NCBI GenBank assembly: GCA_964538345.1
Contig: CAZIFF010000001.1
Coordinates: 1 to 64,000 of the forward strand
Direction of reading: 5' to 3'
From: JAGOTN01 sp964538345
GTDB lineage: Bacteria; Patescibacteriota; Minisyncoccia; Phycocordibacterales; JAACPR01
DNA length: 64,000 nt
Within the stretch, counting starts at the first letter, position 1; each line of letters begins with the position of its first letter. Below the pieces are notes generated by a model. That model was given only the letters and a program-made list of their open reading frames with translations. It was not told the DNA's origin and searched no databases. Positions 36,211 through 43,674 of the stretch are shown piece after piece. The position numbers and the translations under genes are program-made.

Positions 36211-37119
36211 TTATTGGAAACAGTCCTCAACCAAATCAATACAAGTCCTATAGATAGAAATCCTCTCTGATGAAATCTTAAACTTAGTACTTAAGAAATT
36301 TGTAATATCCTCATCATTATTATGATCACTAACAGTTACAAAAATTTTTGATACCTTCTTATGTAAGGTAAGTTTGTTTAAATTGAATTTAAGACCTCCA
36401 CCTAAACCTAAAATATACAATTCAAGCTCGCCAGAATAAGAATTGTGTGCAACAGTATGATTATGACCCTCGTAACAAGAAACAACATCTACATACCCAT
36501 CAATGCCACTCTTCATAGTTTTGTAATATCTTTTTGTGTGAGAATCTTGAGGCACCTCAGATTCCATGTAGAGATTTCCGTGACCATATAACACAGGCAT
36601 GAGTGCTGTAGCTGATAACTGATCTAGCCTTGGCTTAACATTTAGACGTGAATGCTTACCTGGAAGATGTCCGAATTTTAGAAGATTTTTTTCTAAGATA
36701 TTATCATAATTATAACTTATAAAAGCTATTTCCTCTTCTAATCTATTTGTGGGGTGACGTAATATTTTATCATTCAGTTTTTTTATCCAACCTTCATTAT
36801 TCTCCTTGTAGACTCCATTGAAAACATCTTTAACCGAAAGGAACAGGTCGTTTTCAACACTATCTCCATCTGAATGATAAATTCCTGACACCGACTCCTT
36901 TTCAACGCATTCGTCAATGGTTTTATATTCTTTTTTTTCTCCTACCTTATCTAACCAAGCAAGAATATCTTTTGACCGTGAGTACTTATTTCCCTCTTCA
37001 TTTTTTAAGTTATCCCTTATCAATGAATCTAGTTCTTTCCATATGGGCAAACCATAATCTTTAGAAGCTCCTGCGCCTAAAATAAAAACTTTATTTCTAT
37101 AGCCAAAATTTATTTCCAT
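36211..37119 (-). CDS. SIR2-like domain protein, probable anti-phage effector (cassette D)
   Basis: A 302-residue protein with a SIR2-like NAD-binding pattern: VFILGAGASKDYGLPIW (GAGAS at 15-19), IAFISYNYDNILEKNL (NYDN at 137-140) and VLYGHGNLYM (GHGN at 179-182, the position of the catalytic histidine loop). Such SIR2_2 domains in defence systems deplete NAD+ upon infection. It has no fused sensor domain; the C-terminal 80 residues form an additional alpha/beta segment. It lies next to the CBASS operon, which supports a defence role. An AbiH-like assignment is an alternative. Activity is inferred from motifs only. Confidence 0.7.
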   Translation of the reverse strand: MEINFGYRNKVFILGAGASKDYGLPIWKELDSLIRDNLKNEEGNKYSRSKDILAWLDKVGEKKEYKTIDECVEKESVSGIYHSDGDSVENDLFLSVKDVFNGVYKENNEGWIKKLNDKILRHPTNRLEEEIAFISYNYDNILEKNLLKFGHLPGKHSRLNVKPRLDQLSATALMPVLYGHGNLYMESEVPQDSHTKRYYKTMKSGIDGYVDVVSCYEGHNHTVAHNSYSGELELYILGLGGGLKFNLNKLTLHKKVSKIFVTVSDHNNDEDITNFLSTKFKISSERISIYRTCIDLVEDCFQ

Positions 37120-37162
37120 AACAATACATAAACTCTTCAGAGTCTAAACTCCTCTCAAGTTT

Positions 37163-37218
37163 GCTGGCCGTCACGAGCTAGAACCAAAATTGGTTAAGCC
37201 CAGTAACGTTAATATTAG
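37163..37218. repeat. cassette-linked palindromic element E
   Basis: GCTGGCCGTCACGAGCTAG (37163-37181), a hairpin AACCAA-AA-TTGGTT, TAAGCC (37195-37200), CAGTAACGTT and TTAG. It matches element A at the left and element D at the right. It sits 63 bases downstream of the last gene of the CBASS operon. Confidence 0.65.
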
Positions 37219-37280
37219 TAAAATAAGTTTATCACTTTGACGCAACTCGAGCATGCTAAAAAGTGACAATAGTGACAATT

Positions 37281-38039
37281 CTAAACATTTTCAATTCCGA
37301 GATATTCTTGAACAGGCATGATTCCAAGGTAATCATACATTGGTTGAATAATGGTCTGCATTAGTTCATTTAAATACCCTGACATCTGTATTGAATTATT
37401 ATCTGCGATTTCTATCCAGCGAGTTTTTGCGGATTCGAAACCCTCCCTCTTCTCAGTCTCAAGCTTCTTCATTAAATCAGGCTTAAATTCAGGATTGAGC
37501 ATTGCGTCAAATGTTGGATTATTAAACGTTTGACTCGCTCGATGAGCATTTTCAGCTTTAAGTAAATCACCATCTAAAAATCTCATCCCTTTATGATGAT
37601 GTGGGTCTCGATGCTTGGTAATATTCTCAAATATTTCTCTATTTCTATCTGTTCCAAACTTAAAGAAAGATGTCACATTTTCTTTATTGTCTGTTGTTTT
37701 CTTAATATCGTTCTTGAGCACATTGAGAAAAACTTCGATCTTATTCTTCAAAATTGTCACATCTTGTAAGTATGAATGAATATGGTGGTTCAAGGCTTCA
37801 AAATCCTCTATCGAATCTGAACTTGAATAGAATTCCGCAAAAAATACAGAGTACCTCAATGTCTTGTGCCACGCATAATAAATATCAGTAATGAGTTGGA
37901 GATATTCTTCCATTTTTTCTTTATGAAATTCAACATTACGAATTGCGTCAGAATATTCTTCATTCATTAAGTCTGGGTTCAAGTAGACTGCAAAGTCTGC
38001 TAATATGTGGTTTATTTTGTTTTGTCGTTCGTCTTCCAT
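37281..38039 (-). CDS. unknown helical protein, last gene of the CBASS-containing operon
   Basis: A 252-residue soluble, predominantly helical protein that I do not recognise. A notable segment is ENITKHRDPHHHKGMRFLD (about residues 135-155), with four histidines in a short run, which could bind metal. The rest carries charged helices (KIEVFLNVLKNDIKKTTDNK, LMKKLETEKREGFESAKTRW) and a terminal amphipathic part. It lies 12 bases downstream of the membrane-protein gene on the same strand and is probably co-transcribed with the CD-NTase and Cap15 genes. It may be an accessory or regulatory part of that defence operon. Confidence 0.65.
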   Translation of the reverse strand: MEDERQNKINHILADFAVYLNPDLMNEEYSDAIRNVEFHKEKMEEYLQLITDIYYAWHKTLRYSVFFAEFYSSSDSIEDFEALNHHIHSYLQDVTILKNKIEVFLNVLKNDIKKTTDNKENVTSFFKFGTDRNREIFENITKHRDPHHHKGMRFLDGDLLKAENAHRASQTFNNPTFDAMLNPEFKPDLMKKLETEKREGFESAKTRWIEIADNNSIQMSGYLNELMQTIIQPMYDYLGIMPVQEYLGIENV

Positions 38040-38051
38040 ATTTTCAAAATC

Positions 38052-38615
38052 TTACTCAAATACACAAAGGGCTTTAATTATAGGTTTAACGACGCTGTAT
38101 ATTTGCCATATAAAAAGGCTAATAATTGCACCGTAGGTGACAAGAATAAGCCATGAATGCGTTTGCTGATTTATTTCCTTAAACAAATAAATCATCCCTT
38201 TTTGCCGCCAAACTTCCTTTGCTTCTATGTCACCAAACAATTCTTTATATAATGATCGCAAAAATTGTGCACCAACATAAATAAATCCAAAACTTAACAA
38301 TGTCACTAACGAATCATTTGCGGTCCGATAAATTTCTGAAAGTTCGCAATATGATTGAGCAATAAAAACAATAAAACTCAATCCAACACTTGCAACCATA
38401 AGTGAACGAAATACAGCATAACCTGCAGTAAACCACAACACAGAAAAAAACAGAGTAAACAACGTAACTAAAATGATTGGCGCTATTACAAATAGAGCTT
38501 GAGTACTTACAAGAAAAAATATCGCGACAGTAATTCCAAACAGAAAGAGTAAAAAAGTTTTTAGATACTTTCTTTCTATTCTCATCTTTTCAAAAATTGC
38601 TGCCAATTTATTCAT
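38052..38615 (-). CDS. unknown multi-pass membrane protein in CBASS-containing operon
   Basis: A 187-residue protein with about five hydrophobic segments (FLLFLFGITVAIFFLVSTQ, VIAPIILVTLFTLFFSVLW, SLMVASVGLSFIVFIA, SLVTLLSFGFIYVGAQFL and WLILVTYGAIISLFIW) and a short cytoplasmic loop rich in charged residues (LYKELFGDIEAKEVWRQKG). I recognise no family. It is 10 bases from the downstream helical gene and 10 from the upstream winged-helix-like gene. A second membrane component beside the Cap15 effector is unusual for a simple CBASS locus. Confidence 0.65.
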   Translation of the reverse strand: MNKLAAIFEKMRIERKYLKTFLLFLFGITVAIFFLVSTQALFVIAPIILVTLFTLFFSVLWFTAGYAVFRSLMVASVGLSFIVFIAQSYCELSEIYRTANDSLVTLLSFGFIYVGAQFLRSLYKELFGDIEAKEVWRQKGMIYLFKEINQQTHSWLILVTYGAIISLFIWQIYSVVKPIIKALCVFE

Positions 38616-38625
38616 ATTAAAATAT

Positions 38626-39081
38626 CTATAAAGCTGAAGCCTTAAAAATTGATTCGAATTTCGTCTTTAATAAACTTTCTACCGTAACATTGTTTTTAAT
38701 ATTGAAATTGAAGGTCATATTAAAATTCTGCCTCTCGCCAGAACCTCGTTCTATACTCTCAACTATATTTATACCGCTCGATGTTACTTTGAAATTTATT
38801 AAGTGTAGGCCAGTATTATAACGGGATTCTTTATATTCAATTAAACTTGAATCATACAAATATACAAGCGCATTGTATATATCATTGTCACTATAAAAAT
38901 CAAAATCATTGATCTTAAAAACAGACTCTGAACGACTATCTAACTGGAGTGTAGATTTTCGATCAGGAAGTGCTCTTGTACCAAATGTCAACATTATATT
39001 TTTTAACTTACCAGCATCCTGTCGCTGAATTAAATATAAATATAAAAGTATTTCCCCTGAAATTTTTTTAATCGTTGTCAT
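38626..39081 (-). CDS. unknown protein, winged-helix-like, in CBASS-containing operon
   Basis: A 151-residue soluble protein. The first half (ISGEILLYLYLIQRQDAG, SDNDIYNALVYLYDSSLIEY, then the hairpin NTGLHLINFKVTSSGINIVE) has the helix-turn-helix-strand pattern of a winged helix with a wing; the C-terminal 40 residues are beta-rich then helical (NFNMTFNFNIKNNVTVESL). It could be a DNA-binding regulator or a protein-interaction module. It follows the Cap15 gene by 18 bases and begins the three-gene unknown tail of the operon. Confidence 0.55.
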   Translation of the reverse strand: MTTIKKISGEILLYLYLIQRQDAGKLKNIMLTFGTRALPDRKSTLQLDSRSESVFKINDFDFYSDNDIYNALVYLYDSSLIEYKESRYNTGLHLINFKVTSSGINIVESIERGSGERQNFNMTFNFNIKNNVTVESLLKTKFESIFKASAL

Positions 39082-39099
39082 TTTATATAGAAATTACAC

Positions 39100-39723
39100 T
39101 TATAATAAAAACTTCTCTGAAAGATTTTTTGAACTAAAATTAAGGGTCATCTCTCCTCGTGTTTTACGACTTGTCCAATATTCACCCTCAAGACACTTAT
39201 TGGGTCTACGGATGATCTTCAAAATTGAAGCACCATCATGAATTGCACTTCTGTCTCTAATTGTAGCTTTGGGCCTATTTGTATAGTTGTAGGTCAAATA
39301 TAAATCATCACTATTTGATGCAACATTTATACTTGCTGTCGTGCTATAGCTTGATGATTCTTTAGTCATGAGTGTGCATTTTATATTTGAGAAAGTTTGT
39401 CTGATTACCAAAACCATTGGAATTGGATCAACCTCTTTTCCAGTCTCTGGATTGATCCAGTCACTTTTCAATTCACCATCCCAAGTACCCTGAAGATCTG
39501 GTATCTTTATAAGCCAACCTTGGAGAAACTTCCATCTCCATATCCACTTAGTAAAAACAATCCCTAAAATCGCATAGATTGAAATTGCTTTAGGTATCTG
39601 CTCTAGGACAATTCTCAAATCTGTAGTTAAAGGAGGATGAACAACATAAACCACTAAACCCCATATTACGATAAATGACAGGATTTGAATGTATATTTTT
39701 ACTGTGTTGTTAATTTTTTCCAT
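39100..39723 (-). CDS. Cap15-type CBASS effector: two TM helices plus beta-barrel domain
   Basis: A 207-residue membrane protein with the architecture of Cap15 effectors: two N-terminal helices (about 10-29 and 43-62) and a C-terminal beta-rich domain (about 75-200) opening with the hallmark PDLQGTWDGEL. The rest consists of short alternating strands (MVLVIRQTFSNIKCTLMT, LYLTYNYTNRP, CLEGEYWTSRKTRGEMTL). Known Cap15 proteins bind a cyclic nucleotide in the barrel and oligomerise to disrupt the inner membrane, killing infected cells. It lies five bases downstream of the CD-NTase gene, the expected partner. Assignment rests on architecture and context together; I rate it as strong. Confidence 0.85.
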   Translation of the reverse strand: MEKINNTVKIYIQILSFIVIWGLVVYVVHPPLTTDLRIVLEQIPKAISIYAILGIVFTKWIWRWKFLQGWLIKIPDLQGTWDGELKSDWINPETGKEVDPIPMVLVIRQTFSNIKCTLMTKESSSYSTTASINVASNSDDLYLTYNYTNRPKATIRDRSAIHDGASILKIIRRPNKCLEGEYWTSRKTRGEMTLNFSSKNLSEKFLL

Positions 39724-39728
39724 ATATT

Positions 39729-40619
39729 TTATTTAAATCCAATATAATCCCAGGCTTTGGAGAAAAAAGCATGCGCTTTATCTCTTTCACATGATTGATG
39801 TGGTCCGAAGATATATTTAATATCGTTTACTTCACACAAGTTTGCATGACTTCCATTTGGTAAAGTTTCATTGTGACAATGTGCGACCACAGCACGAACA
39901 TCATCAGAATATGTTGACCTATTAAAGTGGTCTTCTGGAGCACTCCAAACCATACTTTGAATCAAGAAAGATGGAATATCTTTTGCTTCGTCAACACCAT
40001 CTTCTTGCATTTTATTTCTAAGCCTTTTTAGAATACGAGTCATCTTACGATATCTTCGACCAGTTGCTTCGTGTTTTATTTTACAGTTATCGTAAGTTTG
40101 GTGAGGCCAATTTATAATTTCTGTACCATCATCAGCAAAAAAACAAATACCTTCTGGAACATGCCAACTAGAACCCGTGTCGTAATAATGTCGATAGACA
40201 AAAGCAGGTACTACATCAGCATCAACTCTATAAGAATTTGAATGTATATCAAAAGCTTTATTACCACGTGTCACATTTGTTTTTCCAAAAAAATCTTCTA
40301 GGGCATTTTGTACAAGGTTCTTGAATTCCGAAAAAGAAATGCTGCCTTCAACATTTCCATAATCAGCTCTTGTTTTACCGAGCGGATACCGTTCAAAGAA
40401 AGTGGAATTAAGGCATACGCAAATATCGACATCACTATCATTTCTGACATTAGTTTTTGACTTATAGGAACCTTGGGGGATGATTGATATATCCATGCTC
40501 GACAGAATTGGGCATGCCTTAATAGCTTTTCTAACAGCAGTCTCTGCATTTTCCATCTTTTGTTGTTCTGTAATACCTGGTGCACTACCCCAAGATTTAA
40601 AAATTTCTTCCCAAGACAT
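39729..40619 (-). CDS. CD-NTase (CBASS cyclic-oligonucleotide synthase)
   Basis: A 296-residue nucleotidyltransferase of the cGAS/DncV-like superfamily. The active site is visible: the GS motif G50-S51 (IIPQGSYKSKT), then D63 and D65 in SDVDICV, and a third carboxylate in DADVVPAF, probably D135. The helical C-terminal half includes RRYRKMTRILKRLRN and SFLIQSMVW, in line with CD-NTases. On phage infection such enzymes make a cyclic di- or trinucleotide signal; the product cannot be read from this sequence. It is three bases from the upstream DUF2188 gene and five from Cap15. No Cap2/Cap3 ubiquitin-like or HORMA/TRIP13 genes are present, so this resembles minimal type I CBASS. Confidence 0.9.
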   Translation of the reverse strand: MSWEEIFKSWGSAPGITEQQKMENAETAVRKAIKACPILSSMDISIIPQGSYKSKTNVRNDSDVDICVCLNSTFFERYPLGKTRADYGNVEGSISFSEFKNLVQNALEDFFGKTNVTRGNKAFDIHSNSYRVDADVVPAFVYRHYYDTGSSWHVPEGICFFADDGTEIINWPHQTYDNCKIKHEATGRRYRKMTRILKRLRNKMQEDGVDEAKDIPSFLIQSMVWSAPEDHFNRSTYSDDVRAVVAHCHNETLPNGSHANLCEVNDIKYIFGPHQSCERDKAHAFFSKAWDYIGFK

Positions 40620-40622
40620 ACA

Positions 40623-40868
40623 CTAGTTCTTATTATCTCTTGGAGGAAATGGATCTCGACCAGGTGAAACTGTATCACTATCTCGAATTGGACCTGCGTT
40701 TGGCCTGTGAATTCTAACTTCACCTCCCCCAGATTTTGCTGATAATTCTTTTGCAATTTTTTCTGCCTCTTTTTGAGTTGCAGCAGAAGCAGAAGCGTGA
40801 TCAGCTCCTGCGCGCTTTACTCTCCAACCATCTGACCCTTTTGGATTTGTAACATGATAATTTGCCAT
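40623..40868 (-). CDS. DUF2188 family small protein, first gene of CBASS operon
   Basis: An 81-residue soluble protein. YHVTNPKGSDGWRVKRAGA and the block SAATQKEAEKIAKELSAKSG, followed by GGEVRIHRPNAGPIRDSDT, fit DUF2188, a small alpha-beta domain of unknown activity. The C-terminus is proline-rich and charged. Its stop is three bases from the CD-NTase ATG, so it is translationally linked to the synthase and may modulate or sense for it; that role is inference. Confidence 0.8.
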   Translation of the reverse strand: MANYHVTNPKGSDGWRVKRAGADHASASAATQKEAEKIAKELSAKSGGGEVRIHRPNAGPIRDSDTVSPGRDPFPPRDNKN

Positions 40869-41150
40869 ATAGTTTTTGTAGCCACAGAAGTGACTAACTT
40901 TTAGATGCTAATAAATTCCCCACCTCTATCTTAAGGTTATTCCTAGAATGGAGGTTTTGCAAGAAGAAATAAAATTAGAAAATTGACAAGGAAACTCATC
41001 AAGGATCCCAAATTTTCTATTTACACTCTCCTATAAATGTATTGTGGTTTAGGACCAGAAGTTTTATCCACACCATGAAAAATTAAGTTGTTTTAATTAT
41101 AACATCTTGTATTTTTGGTTTTTTTCTAAAAGCTTTACATAAGTTATCCG
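40869..41150. other. divergent regulatory region between CBASS operon and methyltransferase gene
   Basis: About 280 bases with no credible frame. On the minus strand TTGCAA and TAACCT are 17 bases apart and could serve the CBASS operon, though weakly. CTTAAG...CCTAG (40930-40946) with flanking ACCTC/GAGGT resembles the CTAG...TAAG elements in inverted orientation. I see no clear promoter for the methyltransferase gene. Confidence 0.4.
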
Positions 41151-42512
41151 GTGATATTATCGAAGTTGTTACAAGCTTATCTACGTGTTTATCAAAAAAT
41201 AACCCCAATTAAAATGGAACCAAAAATAAAATCATCAGCATTAAGTTGGAATACAGTTCGAAGAAAAGTTAATGACTTAATTCCAACTGAAAAAAATCCA
41301 CGAAAACTTTCAAAGACTCAGTCTGATAATTTAAAGAAAAGCTTAGAGCAATTTGATTTAGTGGAGATTCCTGCAATAGATACAGACAACAAAATAATTG
41401 CAGGTCACCAACGAATTAAAGTAATGCAAATACTTGGTCGTGGTGAAGAAATTATTGATGTACGAATTCCAAATCGGAAACTAACTTCCGAAGAACACAA
41501 AAGATACTTAATAACTTCAAATGCTGTAACTGGAGATTGGGATTTTGATCTTCTAAAAGAATTTGATGTTGATATGTTAAACGACATTGGTTTTGATTCA
41601 GATTTATTATCAAATATTTGGGATGATGATTTGGAAATCAAAGATGAAGAATGGGATGAGGAAAAAGAATTAGCAAAAATAAAAGTTCCTAACACTAAAT
41701 TAGGAGACCTAATTATTTTAGGAAAGCACAAACTAATTTGTGGAGATTCAAATAACCCAAACGTACTTCAAAAATTATGTGGAGACGAAAAAGCTTCTAT
41801 GATTTATTCAGATCCTGTCTACAACTTAAACATAAATTACAACAAAGGCATTGGCGGAAAGCAAAATTATGGAGGGGATGTTAATGACACAAGAACTGAA
41901 TTTGAGTATATAGAATTTCTGAGGAAAAATATTAAAAACGCACTATCAGTTTCTAAAAAAGACTGTCATGTATTTTACTGGAATACTGAACAACAAATAT
42001 GGATTATTCAGACTCTCTATAATGAATTGAATATTCAAAATAGACGCGTGTGTTTATGGATTAAAAACGGACACAACCCAACTCCAACTGTTGCATTTAA
42101 TAAGTGTTATGAGCCGTGCATATATGGAACTACAGGTTCTCCATATTTATCAAAAAAGAAAATGGATTTAACAGAGGTATTTAATTCTGAACTTGGAACT
42201 GGAAATCAACTTGTTGATGACATAAACATTTGGGCGGAAAATAGATTGAGTAAAAATGACTATTCTCATGCAACTCAAAAACCACCAGAATTACATCACC
42301 GAGCAATCAGAAGATGTACATTACCTAACGATATTATCCTTGATACTTTTGGTGGAGCTGGGAGTACATTATCAGCGTGCGAACAATTAAAACGTCGAGC
42401 GTATTTAGTCGAGCTTGAACCAGTATATTGTGATTTGATTACTGACCGATATGAAAGGTTAACTGGGAACAAAAGTACCGTGATACGAAATCATGAAGAA
42501 ATCAAAACTTGA
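41151..42512 (+). CDS. ParB-like domain fused to DNA (N4/N6) methyltransferase
   Basis: A 453-residue protein of phage and plasmid type. A ParB/sulfiredoxin-like domain occupies about residues 40-130 (LIPTEKNPRKLSKTQSDNL, KIIAGHQRIKVM). The methyltransferase domain starts near 185. The catalytic motif reads YSDPVYNLNIN, where DPPY is usual, and the SAM-binding block is DTFGGAGSTLSACEQLKRRA with VELEPVY. The target sequence is unknown. The true start may be the ATG at 41214 (MEPKIK). It overlaps the next gene by 20 bases. No restriction endonuclease is visible, so it is probably an orphan protecting or regulatory methylase of the mobile element. Confidence 0.85.
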   Translation: MILSKLLQAYLRVYQKITPIKMEPKIKSSALSWNTVRRKVNDLIPTEKNPRKLSKTQSDNLKKSLEQFDLVEIPAIDTDNKIIAGHQRIKVMQILGRGEEIIDVRIPNRKLTSEEHKRYLITSNAVTGDWDFDLLKEFDVDMLNDIGFDSDLLSNIWDDDLEIKDEEWDEEKELAKIKVPNTKLGDLIILGKHKLICGDSNNPNVLQKLCGDEKASMIYSDPVYNLNINYNKGIGGKQNYGGDVNDTRTEFEYIEFLRKNIKNALSVSKKDCHVFYWNTEQQIWIIQTLYNELNIQNRRVCLWIKNGHNPTPTVAFNKCYEPCIYGTTGSPYLSKKKMDLTEVFNSELGTGNQLVDDINIWAENRLSKNDYSHATQKPPELHHRAIRRCTLPNDIILDTFGGAGSTLSACEQLKRRAYLVELEPVYCDLITDRYERLTGNKSTVIRNHEEIKT

Positions 42513-42963
42513 AGCTAAATTCCTATCGGAGTTAAATAAAGTACCAAATATTTCATTGGCATGTGAAAAAGTTGGATTATCAAGAAACACTATATATCGG
42601 TGGATTAGAGAAGATATTAAATTTGAAGCAAAAGTGATAAATGAATTAGATATGGGAGTTGATTATGTGAGCGATCTGGCAGAGAGCAAGCTTATTGCAA
42701 ATATAAAAAGCAACAAAGTATGGGCAATTAAATATTGGTTAGGCAATCGCAAGAAAGTGTACATCAGACCTCGTTCAAAAGACTTTTGGGAATCTAAAAG
42801 AAATGGAGAATCAAAATTTAAACAAGCTATTACTTTTGTAGATTTTTCAGAACCAAAGGATCAGGAGGATAGTAGTACAGATAATCGTGTAACTGAAGTT
42901 ACGTGGAATATTGTGGACGCAAGAAAGAAGGATGGTGATGAAATGTCAAAAGAATCAGATTAA
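42493..42963 (+). CDS. phage-type helix-turn-helix protein (phBC6A51-like or terminase small subunit-like)
   Basis: A 156-residue protein with an N-terminal helix-turn-helix (FLSELNKVPNISLACEKVG then LSRNTIYRWIREDIKFEAK) and a helical segment (LIANIKSNKVWAIKYWLGNR) matching small phage proteins that precede terminases or methylases. The C-terminal 50 residues are acidic and low in complexity. It overlaps the ParB-methyltransferase gene by 20 bases, which implies translational coupling. No large terminase, capsid or tail gene follows, so this is a remnant or a satellite-type element rather than a full prophage. Confidence 0.65.
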   Translation: MKKSKLEAKFLSELNKVPNISLACEKVGLSRNTIYRWIREDIKFEAKVINELDMGVDYVSDLAESKLIANIKSNKVWAIKYWLGNRKKVYIRPRSKDFWESKRNGESKFKQAITFVDFSEPKDQEDSSTDNRVTEVTWNIVDARKKDGDEMSKESD

Positions 42964-42975
42964 TCTTTTAGATAA

Positions 42976-43674
42976 CTAATACCCAACTGCAGTTGCTCCA
43001 TATTCAGCTTGTTGTCGAGTGTATCCTTCATACTCTAATTGTGTGATAAGTCCGCTTCTAGAAAACGATGAGTATTCAATATATTTTTTTGCAGATTTCG
43101 CAGCCTGTGCGTTCCAATCTGCATTAGTTTGATCTACACCATACACCGCTTCTTGATTTGTAAACCCTTCAAATTCTAGTTGCTTAATTAATCCTTTTCT
43201 AGAAAAACTAGAGTAACCTAAATACTTTTTAGCAGATAATACCGCCTGTCTTTCTCCGGTTGTAAGATTATCAACTTGTTCTTGTTTAGGAGATTCTGAA
43301 ACTGTAGTTGTTTGCTTTTCATTTTGTACTTTTTCTACAACAGGTTCTTCAACAATTTCTTCTGTCTTATTATCAGAAGTATTTGCTGATTCGTTTGATA
43401 CGATATCTGAAGACAAAGTTGAAGCAAAAATAATTCCTAATATTAAAATTACAATTTTTATACCTCTTGAGAGTTTGATCTTAAATTTATCTTCAATCTT
43501 CTTATTTGTTACTGGTGTAAAAATAATTCCTAGTACTATATAAACAATTGCAGATAATGGATTAGTAACAATTGTACTTATACCCACAATAATTAACAGG
43601 ACCCCAATTATCCAACTCCCTACTGAACTAACTGTTATATTTCTTGATTCAGTAGTCTTTTCTGTACTTTCCAT
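42976..43674 (-). CDS. membrane protein with two Ltp-family repeats, possible superinfection exclusion
   Basis: A 232-residue protein with N-terminal membrane segments (about 17-50 and 70-90), an acidic linker (NKTEEIVEEPVVEKVQNEKQ) and two C-terminal repeats: AVLSAKKYLGYSSFSRKGLI and AAKSAKKYIEYSSFSRSGLI, each followed by a QLEFEGFTNQEAVYGVD-like block. This repeat is the Ltp family (host cell surface-exposed lipoprotein), known from streptococcal prophages, where it blocks phage DNA entry. Here it is anchored by helices instead of a lipobox. Its position beside the recombinase suits a superinfection-exclusion role, which is inference. Confidence 0.8.
   Translation of the reverse strand: MESTEKTTESRNITVSSVGSWIIGVLLIIVGISTIVTNPLSAIVYIVLGIIFTPVTNKKIEDKFKIKLSRGIKIVILILGIIFASTLSSDIVSNESANTSDNKTEEIVEEPVVEKVQNEKQTTTVSESPKQEQVDNLTTGERQAVLSAKKYLGYSSFSRKGLIKQLEFEGFTNQEAVYGVDQTNADWNAQAAKSAKKYIEYSSFSRSGLITQLEYEGYTRQQAEYGATAVGY

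Noticed and set aside
33772..37218. Canonical integron attC sites
   Set aside because: R' (GTTRRRY) and R'' (RYYYAAC) boxes do not occur in the correct order and spacing, and no IntI gene is in the window; reported only as cassette-like elements.
40298..40756. 152-residue frame overlapping the CD-NTase and DUF2188 genes in another frame on the same strand
   Set aside because: The two overlapped genes have clear family motifs; this frame is a shadow.
37281..40868. Type II or III CBASS
   Set aside because: No E1/E2-like Cap2, JAB Cap3, HORMA or TRIP13 genes are present around the CD-NTase.
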